A stretch of 64,000 nt of DNA from Rhizobium sp. Root483D2 (GTDB lineage: Bacteria; Pseudomonadota; Alphaproteobacteria; Rhizobiales; Rhizobiaceae): NCBI RefSeq assembly GCF_001426685.1, contig NZ_LMFB01000009.1, forward strand, positions 386,454 to 450,453, given 5' to 3'. Position numbers and translations under genes: made by a program. Below the pieces are notes generated by a model. The model did not search any database. It saw nothing but the letters and a program-made list of their open reading frames with translations, and was not told where the DNA came from. Positions 34,502 through 44,158 of the stretch are shown piece by piece. Numbering within the stretch: the stretch's first letter is position 1; every line of letters begins with the position of its first letter.

Positions 34502-35446
34502 ATGAGTAGTTCTGACAAAGCCGGTGCTTTGAACATCGACGCGATCGATTTGCCGAAATGGTTTATTGACGACGCAAAGGCGGTGTACCGGCATGACAAT
34601 TTTCAGGCTGCGCTGCGGCTCTTCGCGCAGTTGTCGATCGAGATTTTTCACCGCAATTTCATGCTTGTCAGGGTTGTCAGCGAGGAAACCCGCTACATGA
34701 TCGGCGCAGCACTGCTGGCCCTGTGTCTGAACAGGGATGCCTCCGATCCGAGCTCGGGCGCCACGCTGTCGAAATTGCGGCTGTTTTCGGCACAGAATAA
34801 TCTCTCCGGCCCGAACCGGGTCTCCGCTCTCGTGGCCCTCATGGTGCATTCCGGCTATCTCCGCCAAGACAGTGTCAGCTTTGACCGGCGGGTGAAACGG
34901 CTGGAATTGACGGAGCGGGGACTGTCCCTTGCCCACTCCTTCACGGTCGCAATGCTGCGGCCACTGCAGCTCTTGTCCGAGAAACACAAGTACGAAGATG
35001 TGCTGCATTCAAACCCGCGTTTTATCGGAAATTTCTACGCAGAAATCCTGCGGCTTTACGCTGAAGGTGGGCGGTTTGCCCCGAAAATTCCGGTTTACAG
35101 CCTTTTTGTTGATCAGAATGGCGGACGGGAAATCCTGTTCATCTTGTGGCTTGCGCTGATAGACGCGGAGGCAGCAGGGCAGCGAACGGTCTCGTGCTCC
35201 TATGGCGAAATCGCCCGCTCGCTCGGCGTTTCCCGCGGGCATGTGAGGCGGCTGATCGAAAGCAGCGAAAAAAACGGCCTCCTGATCATTCAGGCGGCCG
35301 GTGGACGGTCCGTCGAGTTGCTGCCGAAATTTGTCGACCTGGTGGAAACCATGGCGGCGCTCGAATTCGCGCTTGTTTTGCGCGCTGCCGATGCAGCTGC
35401 GGCCGCTGTTCCCGCTGATGAACCGCCGGGTCCAATAGCACCGTAA
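34502..35446 (+). CDS. Unknown protein with two winged-helix-like segments
   Basis: A 314-residue soluble protein not assigned to a named family. Residues about 75-150 (LSGPNRVSALVALMVHSGYL, then RRVKRLELTERGLSLAHSF) look like a MarR-type wHTH, and residues about 225-285 (CSYGEIARSLGVSRGHVRRL, IESSEKNGLLIIQAAGGRS) like a second helix-turn-helix. The C-terminus is alanine- and proline-rich. It has its own terminator (35469-35493) and no operon partner. A transcription regulator is likely but the target is unknown; it lies between c-di-GMP and chemoreceptor genes. Confidence 0.75.
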   Translation: MSSSDKAGALNIDAIDLPKWFIDDAKAVYRHDNFQAALRLFAQLSIEIFHRNFMLVRVVSEETRYMIGAALLALCLNRDASDPSSGATLSKLRLFSAQNNLSGPNRVSALVALMVHSGYLRQDSVSFDRRVKRLELTERGLSLAHSFTVAMLRPLQLLSEKHKYEDVLHSNPRFIGNFYAEILRLYAEGGRFAPKIPVYSLFVDQNGGREILFILWLALIDAEAAGQRTVSCSYGEIARSLGVSRGHVRRLIESSEKNGLLIIQAAGGRSVELLPKFVDLVETMAALEFALVLRAADAAAAAVPADEPPGPIAP

Positions 35447-35910
35447 ATGTTCTGTTATTAATTCCAAACGCCTGGTTTTTCCGGGCGGTTTTTCAAGTGG
35501 TCAAAGGCCCGTGTGATCGCACTATAACGGGTCAGGTTTTGCTGCGGATGAGCAGCTGTGCGTTTTCATTTTCAAGTTATCCTGGATGCGTTTATCGGAC
35601 CCGATCACGTCCGGGGACGCTGCCGCCGATTCGCAAGGCCGCAATACCCCTTTCCCTTACCCGGCTAAACCGTTCGTTGCTGCTTACGTTGCGTCTTCAA
35701 CCTCCGCATGCCGCCTTTTTGGATGCGACCCAATTTGATCGGATGGGGTCGAATATTGCCATGCGCGGGAGCGTGCGTGTGATGGGCGAATTAAGCAGTT
35801 TGGCCGGTATAGCCGCTTCAGGCGGGATGTCTTCGCTCTTCATTGCCTTGGACGAATGATTTGGACTGGTGGGCAATTTGTTGGAACTTCAAAATTTCAA
35901 GGAATGCGCC
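35447..35910. other. Intergenic region before chemoreceptor
   Basis: After the terminator at 35469-35493 there are about 410 bp with no recognised gene. An open frame at 35497-35859 encodes a sequence without family resemblance and no good ribosome site. A dyad CGACCC/GGGTCG lies at 35726-35751. The chemoreceptor promoter should be in the last 200 bp, but no clear sigma-70 or sigma-28 pair was identified. Confidence 0.45.
35469..35493 (+). terminator. Rho-independent terminator after the double-wHTH gene
   Basis: CGCCTGG and CCGGGCG pair (one wobble) around a TTTTT loop and are followed by GTTTTT. The hairpin starts 22 bases after the stop codon at 35446, a standard terminator position. Confidence 0.75.
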
Positions 35911-37839
35911 ATGAGACGTCCCAGAATTAAGACTGCGTTGATATCGAGCCTGTGCCTGCTTGCCGCCATCGTTGCCGCTTTTGCGGTCTATTCGCTGGTC
36001 GGCCTTCAGACGATCAACAACAATATCGAGGAAATGGCCGAGAACTGGCTGCCCAGCGTGCAATATTCCGAAGCGATGGATGCAGCCCTTGCCAATGTCC
36101 AGATCAGCTACAAGAACCACATTCTTTCGATCGATGCGACCCGCCAGGGCGAAGCCGAACAGGCGATCCTGACCGAGCGCAAGAATTTCGAAGCGCAGGC
36201 CGCGCGCTACGAAACCTTCATTTCGGAAGATGCGGAAAGAGTATTGCTCAGCGATGTGCGCGGCAAATTCGATGATTATGTGAAAGCCGGAGAGAACCTT
36301 CTGGTTCTGTCGCGCGCCAACCGCAACGAGGAAGCGCAGGCCTTCATGTATGGCGCGATGGAGCCGGTCTCCGAACAGATCGCCTCGGGCATCGAAAAGA
36401 TCGTTGACCTGAATGTTGCCGGCTCCAAGACATCCCATGATCAGGCTCAGGAGATTTTCAGCCGGATCTTTGCCATATCGTCGATCGCGGTGGCGCTGTG
36501 CCTGATCATGATCGGGGCGGTGATCTGGTTTGCATTTTCCGGTGTTGCCCGGCCGATCGAAACCATCACTGCATCGATGAAGACACTGGCCGGTGGCGAT
36601 GCGGCGACGCCAATCCCCTTTGCCGGCCGGGCCGACGAGATCGGCGAGATGGCGGCAGCCGTCGAAGTGTTCCGGATCAATGCCCTGGCCAACCGGCGGC
36701 TGGAGGAGGAAGCGCAGGAAAGCCGCAACCTGACCGAGGAAGAGCGCAAGCGCAAGGCGGAAACCGACCGGATCCGGTCTGAAGAAATGGCGCAGGCGAC
36801 CTCCGGTCTGGCCAGCGGCCTCAAATATCTGGCAGGCGGCGATCTGTCGTTCAAGCTCGAAGAGCGCTTTGCACCGGATTATGAAAGCCTGCGTTCCGAC
36901 TTCAACGCCGCCGTCATCCAGCTGGCCGACACGCTGCAGGCCGTTGCGCTTTCCACCGGGCATATTGACGGCGGCACGCGGGAAATCAGCCAGAGTGCCG
37001 AGGATCTCGCCAAGCGCACCGAGCAGCAGGCTGCCTCGCTCGAGGAAACCGCCGCAGCGCTCGACCAGATCACCACCAATGTGAAGCATTCGTTCGGCCG
37101 CGTTGACGAGGCCCGCAATGTCGCTGTTCAAGCCAACAAGAGCGCCAAGCATTCCGGCCAGATCGTCACGGATGCGATCGAGGCGATGCACAAGATTGAG
37201 CAATCGTCGCGCCAGGTCACCAACATTATCAGCGTCATCGACGAGATCGCGTTCCAGACGAACCTACTCGCCTTGAATGCCGGCGTCGAAGCGGCGCGTG
37301 CCGGTGAGGCCGGCAAGGGATTTGCCGTCGTCGCCCAGGAGGTGCGCGAACTGGCGCAGCGGTCCGCGCAGGCCGCCAAGGAAATCAAGGGCCTGATCTC
37401 GAGCTCGTCGGTGGAAGTCGAAAGCGGCGTCCGGCTGGTCAGCGAGACCGGACAATCGCTCAAGACCATCGAGGACTACATCGTCGTCATCAACGGCCAT
37501 ATGGATGCAATCGCAACCTCCGCCAAGGAACAATCGATCGGCCTGGCCGAGGTCAACACGGCGGTCAACCAGATGGACCAGGTGACCCAGCAGAACGCGG
37601 CCATGGTGGAGGAAAGCAACGCGGCCAGCGCCACGCTTGCCAGCGAAGCCGGACGCCTGCGCGAGCTGATCGGCCAGTTCCAGCTCGGCGGCCAGGCAGC
37701 AAAGAGACCGGCCGCCATGCTCGCCGACAACACGCGGCACGCAGCCGTAGCCTCCACGCCCTACAAACTCACCAGCCGCATCGCCAAAGCCTTCAACGGC
37801 AACGCGGCGCTGAAGGAAAACCAGTGGGAGGAGTTTTGA
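35911..37839 (+). CDS. Methyl-accepting chemotaxis protein
   Basis: A 642-residue chemoreceptor. An N-terminal membrane helix (about 8-30), a four-helix-bundle periplasmic sensor (about 31-190) and a second helix (IAVALCLIMIGAVIWFAFSG) are followed by HAMP segments with ARPIETITASMKTLAGGD and a second HAMP-like part near LKYLAGGDLSFKL. The signalling tip is IDEIAFQTNLLALNAGVEAA RAGE-type and canonical. The C-terminus ends NQWEEF, matching the xWxxF tether for CheR/CheB, so it is an adaptation-competent receptor. AAGGA precedes ATG 35911. The ligand is unknown. Confidence 0.94.
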   Translation: MRRPRIKTALISSLCLLAAIVAAFAVYSLVGLQTINNNIEEMAENWLPSVQYSEAMDAALANVQISYKNHILSIDATRQGEAEQAILTERKNFEAQAARYETFISEDAERVLLSDVRGKFDDYVKAGENLLVLSRANRNEEAQAFMYGAMEPVSEQIASGIEKIVDLNVAGSKTSHDQAQEIFSRIFAISSIAVALCLIMIGAVIWFAFSGVARPIETITASMKTLAGGDAATPIPFAGRADEIGEMAAAVEVFRINALANRRLEEEAQESRNLTEEERKRKAETDRIRSEEMAQATSGLASGLKYLAGGDLSFKLEERFAPDYESLRSDFNAAVIQLADTLQAVALSTGHIDGGTREISQSAEDLAKRTEQQAASLEETAAALDQITTNVKHSFGRVDEARNVAVQANKSAKHSGQIVTDAIEAMHKIEQSSRQVTNIISVIDEIAFQTNLLALNAGVEAARAGEAGKGFAVVAQEVRELAQRSAQAAKEIKGLISSSSVEVESGVRLVSETGQSLKTIEDYIVVINGHMDAIATSAKEQSIGLAEVNTAVNQMDQVTQQNAAMVEESNAASATLASEAGRLRELIGQFQLGGQAAKRPAAMLADNTRHAAVASTPYKLTSRIAKAFNGNAALKENQWEEF

Positions 37840-37980
37840 GGCAGGGATCAGGCCCCGGGCTTGGACGGGTAAGCCGCGGGTCAAATAACGGCGGGGCCTG
37901 GGGTGACCGGACCCTGCGAAAACGAGGCTGATGTCTGCGCTGCACGGTAAGTGAGCGCGCAGACATCGCAATTGAACAGG

Positions 37981-38013
37981 GGAGGTGGCCGCATCGATGC
38001 GGCCGTCTCCTTT
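37981..38013 (+). terminator. Hairpin followed by TTT, possible terminator
   Basis: GGAG-GT-GGCCGCAT pairs with ATGCGGCC-GT-CTCC, giving 12 paired bases with one internal mismatch, then TTT. It is 140 bp past the chemoreceptor stop. Its core GGCCGCATCG recurs in the hairpin at 38668-38697. Confidence 0.5.
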
Positions 38014-38667
38014 ACCGGGCGCTCGGCTGTAAGGCCAAGCTGTCCGGTGGACCGCAGACAATCGTCACGGCGACATGCCGATGAGAATGTAGCGGAGTCT
38101 CGGGCAAAAGCGGTCACAAGTCTTTGTCCTCCTCAGGTTTTGATCTGAGGACATCCAGTGATCCGGCCTATCCGGCCACACGGTCTCATTCAGTTCGAGC
38201 CACTTAAACTGCCCAGTTTAGAGCGCCAAACGGAACGACCGGTCATAGCGGTCTGTCGTCTCAAGGACGATCTGGACCTTGCCGTCGCCAAGACCATCGA
38301 GCCAAACGGCAATCGCTGTAGGCACGTCGCCGATCTGGCATGGCGACCGAGGGCGCTTTCGAATGAATCCAAAGGCGCTTTGGCGATATTGCATCCGATG
38401 ACATCGCGGCGTGCCTCTTTCTGTGAGGCGAGTTCCGCTGTCGCGGCGTCCATCAACTATTCAGGTTTGGGCACCAAAAACGGCCCAAGGACCAGAGCCA
38501 GCAAACGGTTTCCAACGACCGGATCGCGCGCGGTCTTCCGTCCATCCCCTTAGGCACGGTTCAGACATACAAGTTTCCTGCGAGCACCGGGACCAGGCAT
38601 TTTGGCTTCTTGCGCATGTCGCCAGGCGACTGCAAAACACCAGAAAAAATGACGCTATATGCAAATA

Positions 38668-38697
38668 GACGATGGCCGCATCGCTGCGGCCATCGTC
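38668..38697. terminator. Strong hairpin downstream of the RND pump gene
   Basis: GACGATGGCCGCA and TGCGGCCATCGTC form a perfect 13-bp stem with a 4-base loop. On the plus strand TTTGT follows. The RND pump gene, transcribed leftward, ends 59 bp before it, so it can serve as its terminator. A smaller dyad CATCCCCT/AGGGGATG lies between (38711-38740). Confidence 0.65.
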
Positions 38698-38755
38698 TTT
38701 GTCAAAAAGCCATCCCCTTTCACCGAAGGGAGAGGGGATGACCGCTATGGTGCCG

Positions 38756-41700
38756 TCATTCCGCCGGCGCTGCTACGCCCGAATGGTCGGGAGATGCTGC
38801 TTGCTTCTGGCGTCCCTTGAAAATCCACCGGGTTCCGAAGAACAGAACGGGGATCAACAGGATGCCGAGGAAGGTGGCGGAAATCATACCGCCCATCACG
38901 CCGATACCGATCGAGTTCTGGCTGCCTGAGCCGGCTCCGGTCGCGATCGCCAGCGGCAGAACACCGAGGATGAAGGCGAAGGAGGTCATCAGGATCGGCC
39001 GCAGGCGCTGGCGTGAGGCTTCCAGCGTCGCCTCAAGCAACGGTTTGCCAGCCTGCTGTTGGGCAATTGCAAACTCGACGATCAGGATCGCGTTTTTGGC
39101 GGCGAGGCCGATCGTGGTCAAAAGGCCGACTTTGAAATAGACGTCGTTGGCCTGCCCAAACAGCGTCGCCGCCGCCAAAGCTCCAAAGATCCCGACAGGC
39201 ACCACCAGCATGACGGAAAAGGGGATAGACCAGCTTTCGTACAACGCCGCCAAGGCGAGAAAGACGACGAGGACGGAGATGGCGTAGAGCTGGAGGGCCT
39301 GGTTGCCCGACAGGCGTTCCTGCGCCGAAAGGCTCGTCCAGTCATGGGTGAATCCCGACGGGAGTTGCTCCATCATCCGGTCGATTTCGACCATGGCCTG
39401 GCCGGAGCTCGCGCCGGCGGCTGCTGCACCCTGGATCTGTACGGCCGAGGCGCCGTTGTAACGCTCCAGCCGTGGAGAACCATAGGTCCATTTGCCGGTT
39501 GCGAAGGCTGAAAATGGCACCACCTCGCCCCGGTCATTGCGGACGTGCCAGCGGTCGAAATCCTCCGTTTGCATGCGGAAATCCGCGTGCGACTGCACAT
39601 AGACCCGTTTGACGCGGCCGCGATCGATGAAGTCGTTGACATAATTACCGCCCCAGGCCGTCGAAAGGGTTGAATCGATGTCGCTGAGATTGAGGCCAAG
39701 CGCACTTGCGCGGCTGCGGTCGATGAAGATGGAATATTGTGGTGTGTCTTCCAGACCGTTCGGACGTGTTCCGGAGAGAAGATCGCTCTGGCGTGCAAGG
39801 CCGAGCAACTCGTTTCGAGCCTCCATCAGCGCCGTATGACCGGCATTTTGGTTGTCGCGAATGAAGAAGTCGAAACCGGCCGAGTTGCCGAAACCTTGAA
39901 TGGCGGGAGGATTGAGGGTGACGACATTGGCATCCCGGATCGGTGCCAAAGCGCGCATGGCACGTCTGACGATCGCTTGTGCGCTGGCTTCCGGGCCTAC
40001 GCGCGCCTCCATATTCTTGAGTTCGACGAAGGCGATCGCAACATTCTGGCCCTGGCCGGTGAAGTTGAAGCCGACAATTCCGAACACGCCGGTGACATAG
40101 TCTGCTTCCTGTGTGCGGAAGTGTTCAATCACGGTGTCGAGCACTTTGCGGGTTCGATCGGCCGTTGCCCCCGGTGGAAGCTGGATGCTCGAGAAGATAC
40201 GGCCCTGATCCTCTTGCGGCAGGAAGCCGGTTGGCAACCGGTCCAACAGCGTGACGGTGCCTGCCAAAAGCGCCACGAACAAAATCAGAGAGAATGCCAT
40301 GCGCCGGATCAGGACATTCACGCAGCTTTTATAAGCCTGCGTGAAGCGTTCGAAACTCCGGTTGAACCAGCGGAAAAAGGCGTTCTTGTCCGCGTGATGT
40401 TTCGGCTTGCGCAACATCGTCGCGCAGAGCGCCGGGGTGAGCACGAGCGCCACCAGAACGGACAGAAGCATCGCAGTAACGATGGTGATCGAGAACTGCC
40501 GGTAGATGACCCCGACGGAGCCGGAGAAGAAAGCCATCGGGATGAAGACGGCCGAAAGCACCGTGGTGATGCCGACGAGCGCGCCGCTGATTTCTCCCAT
40601 CGACTTGATGGTTGCCTCGCGCGGCCCCAAACCCTCCTCTTCCATGACGCGCTCGACATTTTCGACCACGACAATGGCATCGTCCACGAGAAGGCCGATG
40701 GCCAGCACCATGCCGAACATGGTCAACGTGTTGATCGAATAGCCGAAGAGCGCCAGCACGCCGAAGGTTCCGAGAAGCACGACGGGAATTGCCAGCGTGG
40801 GAATCAACGTCGCGCGTAGATTTTGAAGGAAGAGGAACATGACGATGAACACGAGCACGACGGCTTCGACGAGCGTTTTGAACACGCCTTCGATCGAGAG
40901 CTGCACGAAAGGTGCTGTATCATAGGGGTATTCCACCTGCACATTGGCAGGGAAGCTGCTCAACTGCTGCTCGATGACCGTTTTCACGGCCTTTGCGGTC
41001 TCGATCGCGTTCGCATCGGCGGTCAGCCGCAGACCAATGCCGCCGGCGGCGAGGTCGTTATAGATACTGCTTGTCGAATAGCTCTCGGCACCCAGTTCGA
41101 CGGTTGCCACATCTCTCAGCTGAACGACGGCACCGTCGCTCTCGCTTTTCAGAATGATGGCTTCGAATTGCTCCTTGGTCTGCAGACTGCTGCCGGCGGT
41201 CACGCTGGCGTTCAGCTGTTGTCCCTGTCTTTGTGGCAGGTCCCCCAATTGCCCGGCCGAGACCTGGCTATTCTGGTCCTCGATCGCGTCGGTGACGTCG
41301 CTGACGATCAGCTGATATTTTGCCAGTTTGTCCGGATCGAGCCAGATACGCATGGCATAACGCGAGCCGAACAGCTGCGTGTCGCTGATCCCCGGCACGC
41401 GGCGCAGCGCATCGTTGAGCGAATTATCGATGAAATCGGCGAGGTCATTGACCGTCTGCTTTCCGTCCGTCGACATGAAGGACACGATCATGAAGAAGCC
41501 AGCGCCGGATTTCGCGACAGTGAGGCCGCTATTCTGTACGGCGTCAGGCAACCGCCCCTGGACGAGCTGCAGACTGTTTTGCACCTGCATCTGCGCCACG
41601 TCCGCATCGGCCTCGTTGTCGAAGGTCAATGTGATGGACGCCTGGCCTGTCGAGGTCGAGTTGGACGTGATGTAGGAGAGGTTGTCGAGGGCGGTCATGC

Positions 41701-41902
41701 CCTGTTCGATGATCTTTGTGACCGAGTTTTCGACCGTCTCGGCATCGGCACCGGGATAATTCGCCGTGATGCGAATGGTTGTGGGGGCGATCTGCGGATA
41801 TTGGGAGATGGACAGCGTGGTGATCGACAGGGCGCCTGCGAGCATCACGATAATGGCAAGGACCCAGGCAAAGATTGGGCGATCGATAAAAAAGCGCGAC
41901 AT
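38756..41902 (-). CDS. RND multidrug efflux pump, inner-membrane subunit (AcrB-like)
   Basis: A 1048-residue HAE1-type RND transporter. It begins SRFFIDRPIFAWVLAIIVML, the standard first helix, and keeps the proton-relay aspartates in GLLVDDAIVVVENVERVM, plus the porter motifs QNSLQLVQGRLPDAVQNSGL and GFGNSAGFDFFIRD. Twelve transmembrane helices are expected. It drives drug or metabolite export by proton exchange in a tripartite complex with the adaptor encoded nine bases upstream and an outer-membrane TolC-type channel that is not encoded here. The divergent two-component genes probably control it. Confidence 0.96.
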   Translation of the reverse strand: MSRFFIDRPIFAWVLAIIVMLAGALSITTLSISQYPQIAPTTIRITANYPGADAETVENSVTKIIEQGMTALDNLSYITSNSTSTGQASITLTFDNEADADVAQMQVQNSLQLVQGRLPDAVQNSGLTVAKSGAGFFMIVSFMSTDGKQTVNDLADFIDNSLNDALRRVPGISDTQLFGSRYAMRIWLDPDKLAKYQLIVSDVTDAIEDQNSQVSAGQLGDLPQRQGQQLNASVTAGSSLQTKEQFEAIILKSESDGAVVQLRDVATVELGAESYSTSSIYNDLAAGGIGLRLTADANAIETAKAVKTVIEQQLSSFPANVQVEYPYDTAPFVQLSIEGVFKTLVEAVVLVFIVMFLFLQNLRATLIPTLAIPVVLLGTFGVLALFGYSINTLTMFGMVLAIGLLVDDAIVVVENVERVMEEEGLGPREATIKSMGEISGALVGITTVLSAVFIPMAFFSGSVGVIYRQFSITIVTAMLLSVLVALVLTPALCATMLRKPKHHADKNAFFRWFNRSFERFTQAYKSCVNVLIRRMAFSLILFVALLAGTVTLLDRLPTGFLPQEDQGRIFSSIQLPPGATADRTRKVLDTVIEHFRTQEADYVTGVFGIVGFNFTGQGQNVAIAFVELKNMEARVGPEASAQAIVRRAMRALAPIRDANVVTLNPPAIQGFGNSAGFDFFIRDNQNAGHTALMEARNELLGLARQSDLLSGTRPNGLEDTPQYSIFIDRSRASALGLNLSDIDSTLSTAWGGNYVNDFIDRGRVKRVYVQSHADFRMQTEDFDRWHVRNDRGEVVPFSAFATGKWTYGSPRLERYNGASAVQIQGAAAAGASSGQAMVEIDRMMEQLPSGFTHDWTSLSAQERLSGNQALQLYAISVLVVFLALAALYESWSIPFSVMLVVPVGIFGALAAATLFGQANDVYFKVGLLTTIGLAAKNAILIVEFAIAQQQAGKPLLEATLEASRQRLRPILMTSFAFILGVLPLAIATGAGSGSQNSIGIGVMGGMISATFLGILLIPVLFFGTRWIFKGRQKQAASPDHSGVAAPAE

Positions 41903-41911
41903 GTCTTAATC

Positions 41912-43162
41912 CTAGCGGGCCGTGGCGAGGGAAATGCCGGGTGAAGGGCTGTTGCTGTTTGCCTGAGCGGCGGGTTTGTCGGCGCCTTCCGTAATGGCCA
42001 CCACAGCACCGGTCCGATCATCGATCCGGACCGCACTCACCTCGACATCCTGACCGGCGCGCGCCCGCTGCGAGCCTTCCACCACGAGGCGATCACCATC
42101 TGCGACGCCGCCGCTGACCAGCCAGCTGTTGCCAATGCTGCGATCGACGGCAATAACCCGCTCCTCGATCTTGCTCTCCGCATTGACGAATTTGGCGGTT
42201 GCCTCGCCCCTTGGATTTCTCGACACGCCGCGTTGCGGCAGAAGGAAGATTTTTTCGCGAATGCCTTCCTCGACGATGGCCTGGACATACATGCCCGGCA
42301 TCAGCAATCCATCCGGATTGGGAAAGAGCGCGCGCGTCGAGACCGTGCCGGCCGTCATGGACACGGACGAGCCTGCGAACTGCAGTTTGCCGGGATGCGG
42401 ATAGCGCGACCCGTCCTCAAGAAGCAACTCGACGGTCACGGATCCGCCATTCGTGGTGATCCGGTTTTCCGCGACAGCTTTCTTCAAATTTAACAGATTG
42501 ACGCTGGATTGAACGACATCGACATTGATCGTGGCAAGCTGCCGGATCGTCGCGAGTGCCGTCGCCTGATCTGCAGTGACGAGCGCGCCCGGCGTGACGC
42601 TCGACGCGTCGATGCGGCCGTCGATCGGCGCGCGGATCTTGGTATATTCCAGATTGATCCGTGCTGTCTCCAGCGCCGCAGCGGCTGCGGCAACGTCGGC
42701 TTGCGCCTGCAGCATGGTGGTCTGCGCCTCGTCCAGGTCCTGTTGGCTGACGGCGTTGCGCGTGGTCAAATTCATATAGCGCTCAAGGCGGGCCGTGGCG
42801 CTGGGAATGGCACCATTTGCGCGCTGCAGGGCTGCTTCAGCATTTCGGAAGGCGGCTTCGAACGGGGCCGGATCCAGCTCATAGAGAATGTCACCGGCTT
42901 TGACATCACTACCCTCGTCGAAATTCCGGGTGCGGACGATACCGCCGACACGCGGTCTCACTTCAGACACCATATGAGCGCTTGTGCGGCCCGGCAATTG
43001 TGCGGTCAGTGTCACCGTTTGCGGGCGAAGGGTTTGCGCGCTCACCTGTACTTTGGCAGGTGCTGGCCTGGGTGCGGCCGCCTGTTCGTCGCTGCAGCCA
43101 GCGAGGCTGGCCGTTATCAAGAGGGCTGCGGCAAAATGGAGGGGCATTCGTCGCGCGATCAT
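41912..43162 (-). CDS. RND efflux adaptor (membrane fusion protein, lipoprotein)
   Basis: A 416-residue AcrA/MexA-type adaptor. The signal ends in the lipobox LAGC, so it is a lipoprotein anchored in the inner membrane. A lipoyl/barrel-sandwich domain (GGIVRTRNFDEGSDVKAGD), an alpha-helical hairpin (AALQRANGAIPSATARLER), and beta-barrel domains follow (IRAPIDGRIDASSVTPGALV). GAGGA stands before ATG 43162; ATG 43147 is a shorter option. It links the AcrB-like pump to the outer-membrane channel and is co-transcribed with it. Confidence 0.95.
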   Translation of the reverse strand: MIARRMPLHFAAALLITASLAGCSDEQAAAPRPAPAKVQVSAQTLRPQTVTLTAQLPGRTSAHMVSEVRPRVGGIVRTRNFDEGSDVKAGDILYELDPAPFEAAFRNAEAALQRANGAIPSATARLERYMNLTTRNAVSQQDLDEAQTTMLQAQADVAAAAAALETARINLEYTKIRAPIDGRIDASSVTPGALVTADQATALATIRQLATINVDVVQSSVNLLNLKKAVAENRITTNGGSVTVELLLEDGSRYPHPGKLQFAGSSVSMTAGTVSTRALFPNPDGLLMPGMYVQAIVEEGIREKIFLLPQRGVSRNPRGEATAKFVNAESKIEERVIAVDRSIGNSWLVSGGVADGDRLVVEGSQRARAGQDVEVSAVRIDDRTGAVVAITEGADKPAAQANSNSPSPGISLATAR

Positions 43163-43435
43163 TGGAAATCCTCGTTTAAGCAGCGTTGTTCGTTGATACG
43201 GACCGGTTTTCTGAATGGCCTGTCCGGGAAAAAGCCCTTAAAAGAGCTCTTGTGCGGCCACGCTAGCCGCCGTTTGTCGCAGAGATGTGCCAGAGACGTT
43301 CCAGTCTGTAATATTTTGTTTCCACTGCCCAAGTTTGTTGCACCGCAGCAAGCTTGTGACACTTTATTACAATTTTTTGAGTGCCTGCATTTCCGTGCGG
43401 CGATATAGTGCGGTTCTCAACCAACGGGCCCGGTA

Positions 43436-44158
43436 ATGAGCAACGAACCTCACATTGTCGTCGTTGACGATCATCGCGACATTCGCGATCTTGTGGGTGC
43501 CTATTTGTCCCAGCACGGCTTTCGAGTGAGCGTCGCGGAAAGCGGTGCTGCCTTGCGCAGAATATTGGAACGTGGCGCAGCCGACCTGATCATTCTCGAT
43601 ATCATGATGCCGGGTGAGGACGGCTTGTCGGTCTGCCGGCAGCTTCGAAGCGGCAACCAGCTTCCCATCATTTTTTTGACGGCCATGGCTGACGAGACCG
43701 ATCGGATCATCGGGCTGGAGCTTGGGGCGGACGACTATCTGGTCAAGCCCTTCAATCCGCGCGAACTGCTCGCCCGCGTCCGGGCGGTTTTGCGCCGGAC
43801 CGCCACCAACGCACCGGCGCCAAGGGAAGTGGCGAAAAATCAGATCATCGATTTCCATAATTGGCGCCTGCATGTGCGCCGGCGGGAACTTCAGTCCCGT
43901 GACGGACTGGGGGTGGCACTGAGTACGGCCGAGTTCCGCCTGCTGAAGGTTTTCCTAGACCATCCTCATTCTGTGCTCACGCGTGACGAATTGCTGGACC
44001 TGACGGTCGGGCGCACGGCGGATTCTTTCGATCGCAGCATTGACAACCAGGTCAGCCGGTTGCGCAAGAAAATCGAGCCGGACCCGAAAAACCCGGTCAT
44101 CATTCAAACCCATTGGGGCGGCGGATACAGCCTCTCCGTGGAGGTGAGCGTGCAATGA
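43436..44158 (+). CDS. OmpR-type response regulator
   Basis: A 240-residue response regulator. The receiver has acidic residues at 11-12 (VVVDDHRD), phospho-acceptor Asp 55 in LIILDIMMP, and lysine in LVKPFNP. The OmpR/PhoB winged helix follows from about 135 to 235 (LSTAEFRLLKVFLDHPHSVL, IDNQVSRLRKKIE). It diverges from the RND operon with 273 bp between starts and overlaps the kinase gene by four bases. Control of the efflux pump is the most likely role. Alternatives such as envelope-stress regulation cannot be excluded. Confidence 0.94.
   Translation: MSNEPHIVVVDDHRDIRDLVGAYLSQHGFRVSVAESGAALRRILERGAADLIILDIMMPGEDGLSVCRQLRSGNQLPIIFLTAMADETDRIIGLELGADDYLVKPFNPRELLARVRAVLRRTATNAPAPREVAKNQIIDFHNWRLHVRRRELQSRDGLGVALSTAEFRLLKVFLDHPHSVLTRDELLDLTVGRTADSFDRSIDNQVSRLRKKIEPDPKNPVIIQTHWGGGYSLSVEVSVQ

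Larger units (their letters stand above)
37840..38755. other. Gene-poor 0.9-kb region with hairpins
   Basis: No gene could be supported in these 916 bp. An inverted pair CAGGCCCCG/CGGGGCCTG lies at 37849-37900, a hairpin at 37981-38010, a CCTCAG/CTGAGG hairpin at 38131-38150, and a strong hairpin at 38668-38697. A minus-strand stretch around 38219-38340 has protein-like codons but contains no start and breaks up upstream; it may be the remains of a gene. The two large hairpins share the core GGCCGCATCG. Confidence 0.5.

Noticed and set aside
35497..35859. Open frame of 120 codons on the plus strand before the chemoreceptor
   Set aside because: No ribosome site, composition unlike neighbouring proteins, no family resemblance; treated as non-coding.
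38219..38340. Minus-strand stretch with protein-like codons ending at a stop near 38219
   Set aside because: It reads sensibly for about 40 codons but has no start and no family I recognise; too weak to call a pseudogene.
38158..38553. Open frame of 131 codons on the plus strand in the gene-poor region
   Set aside because: No ribosome site and no recognisable domain; the opposite strand has equally protein-like stretches.
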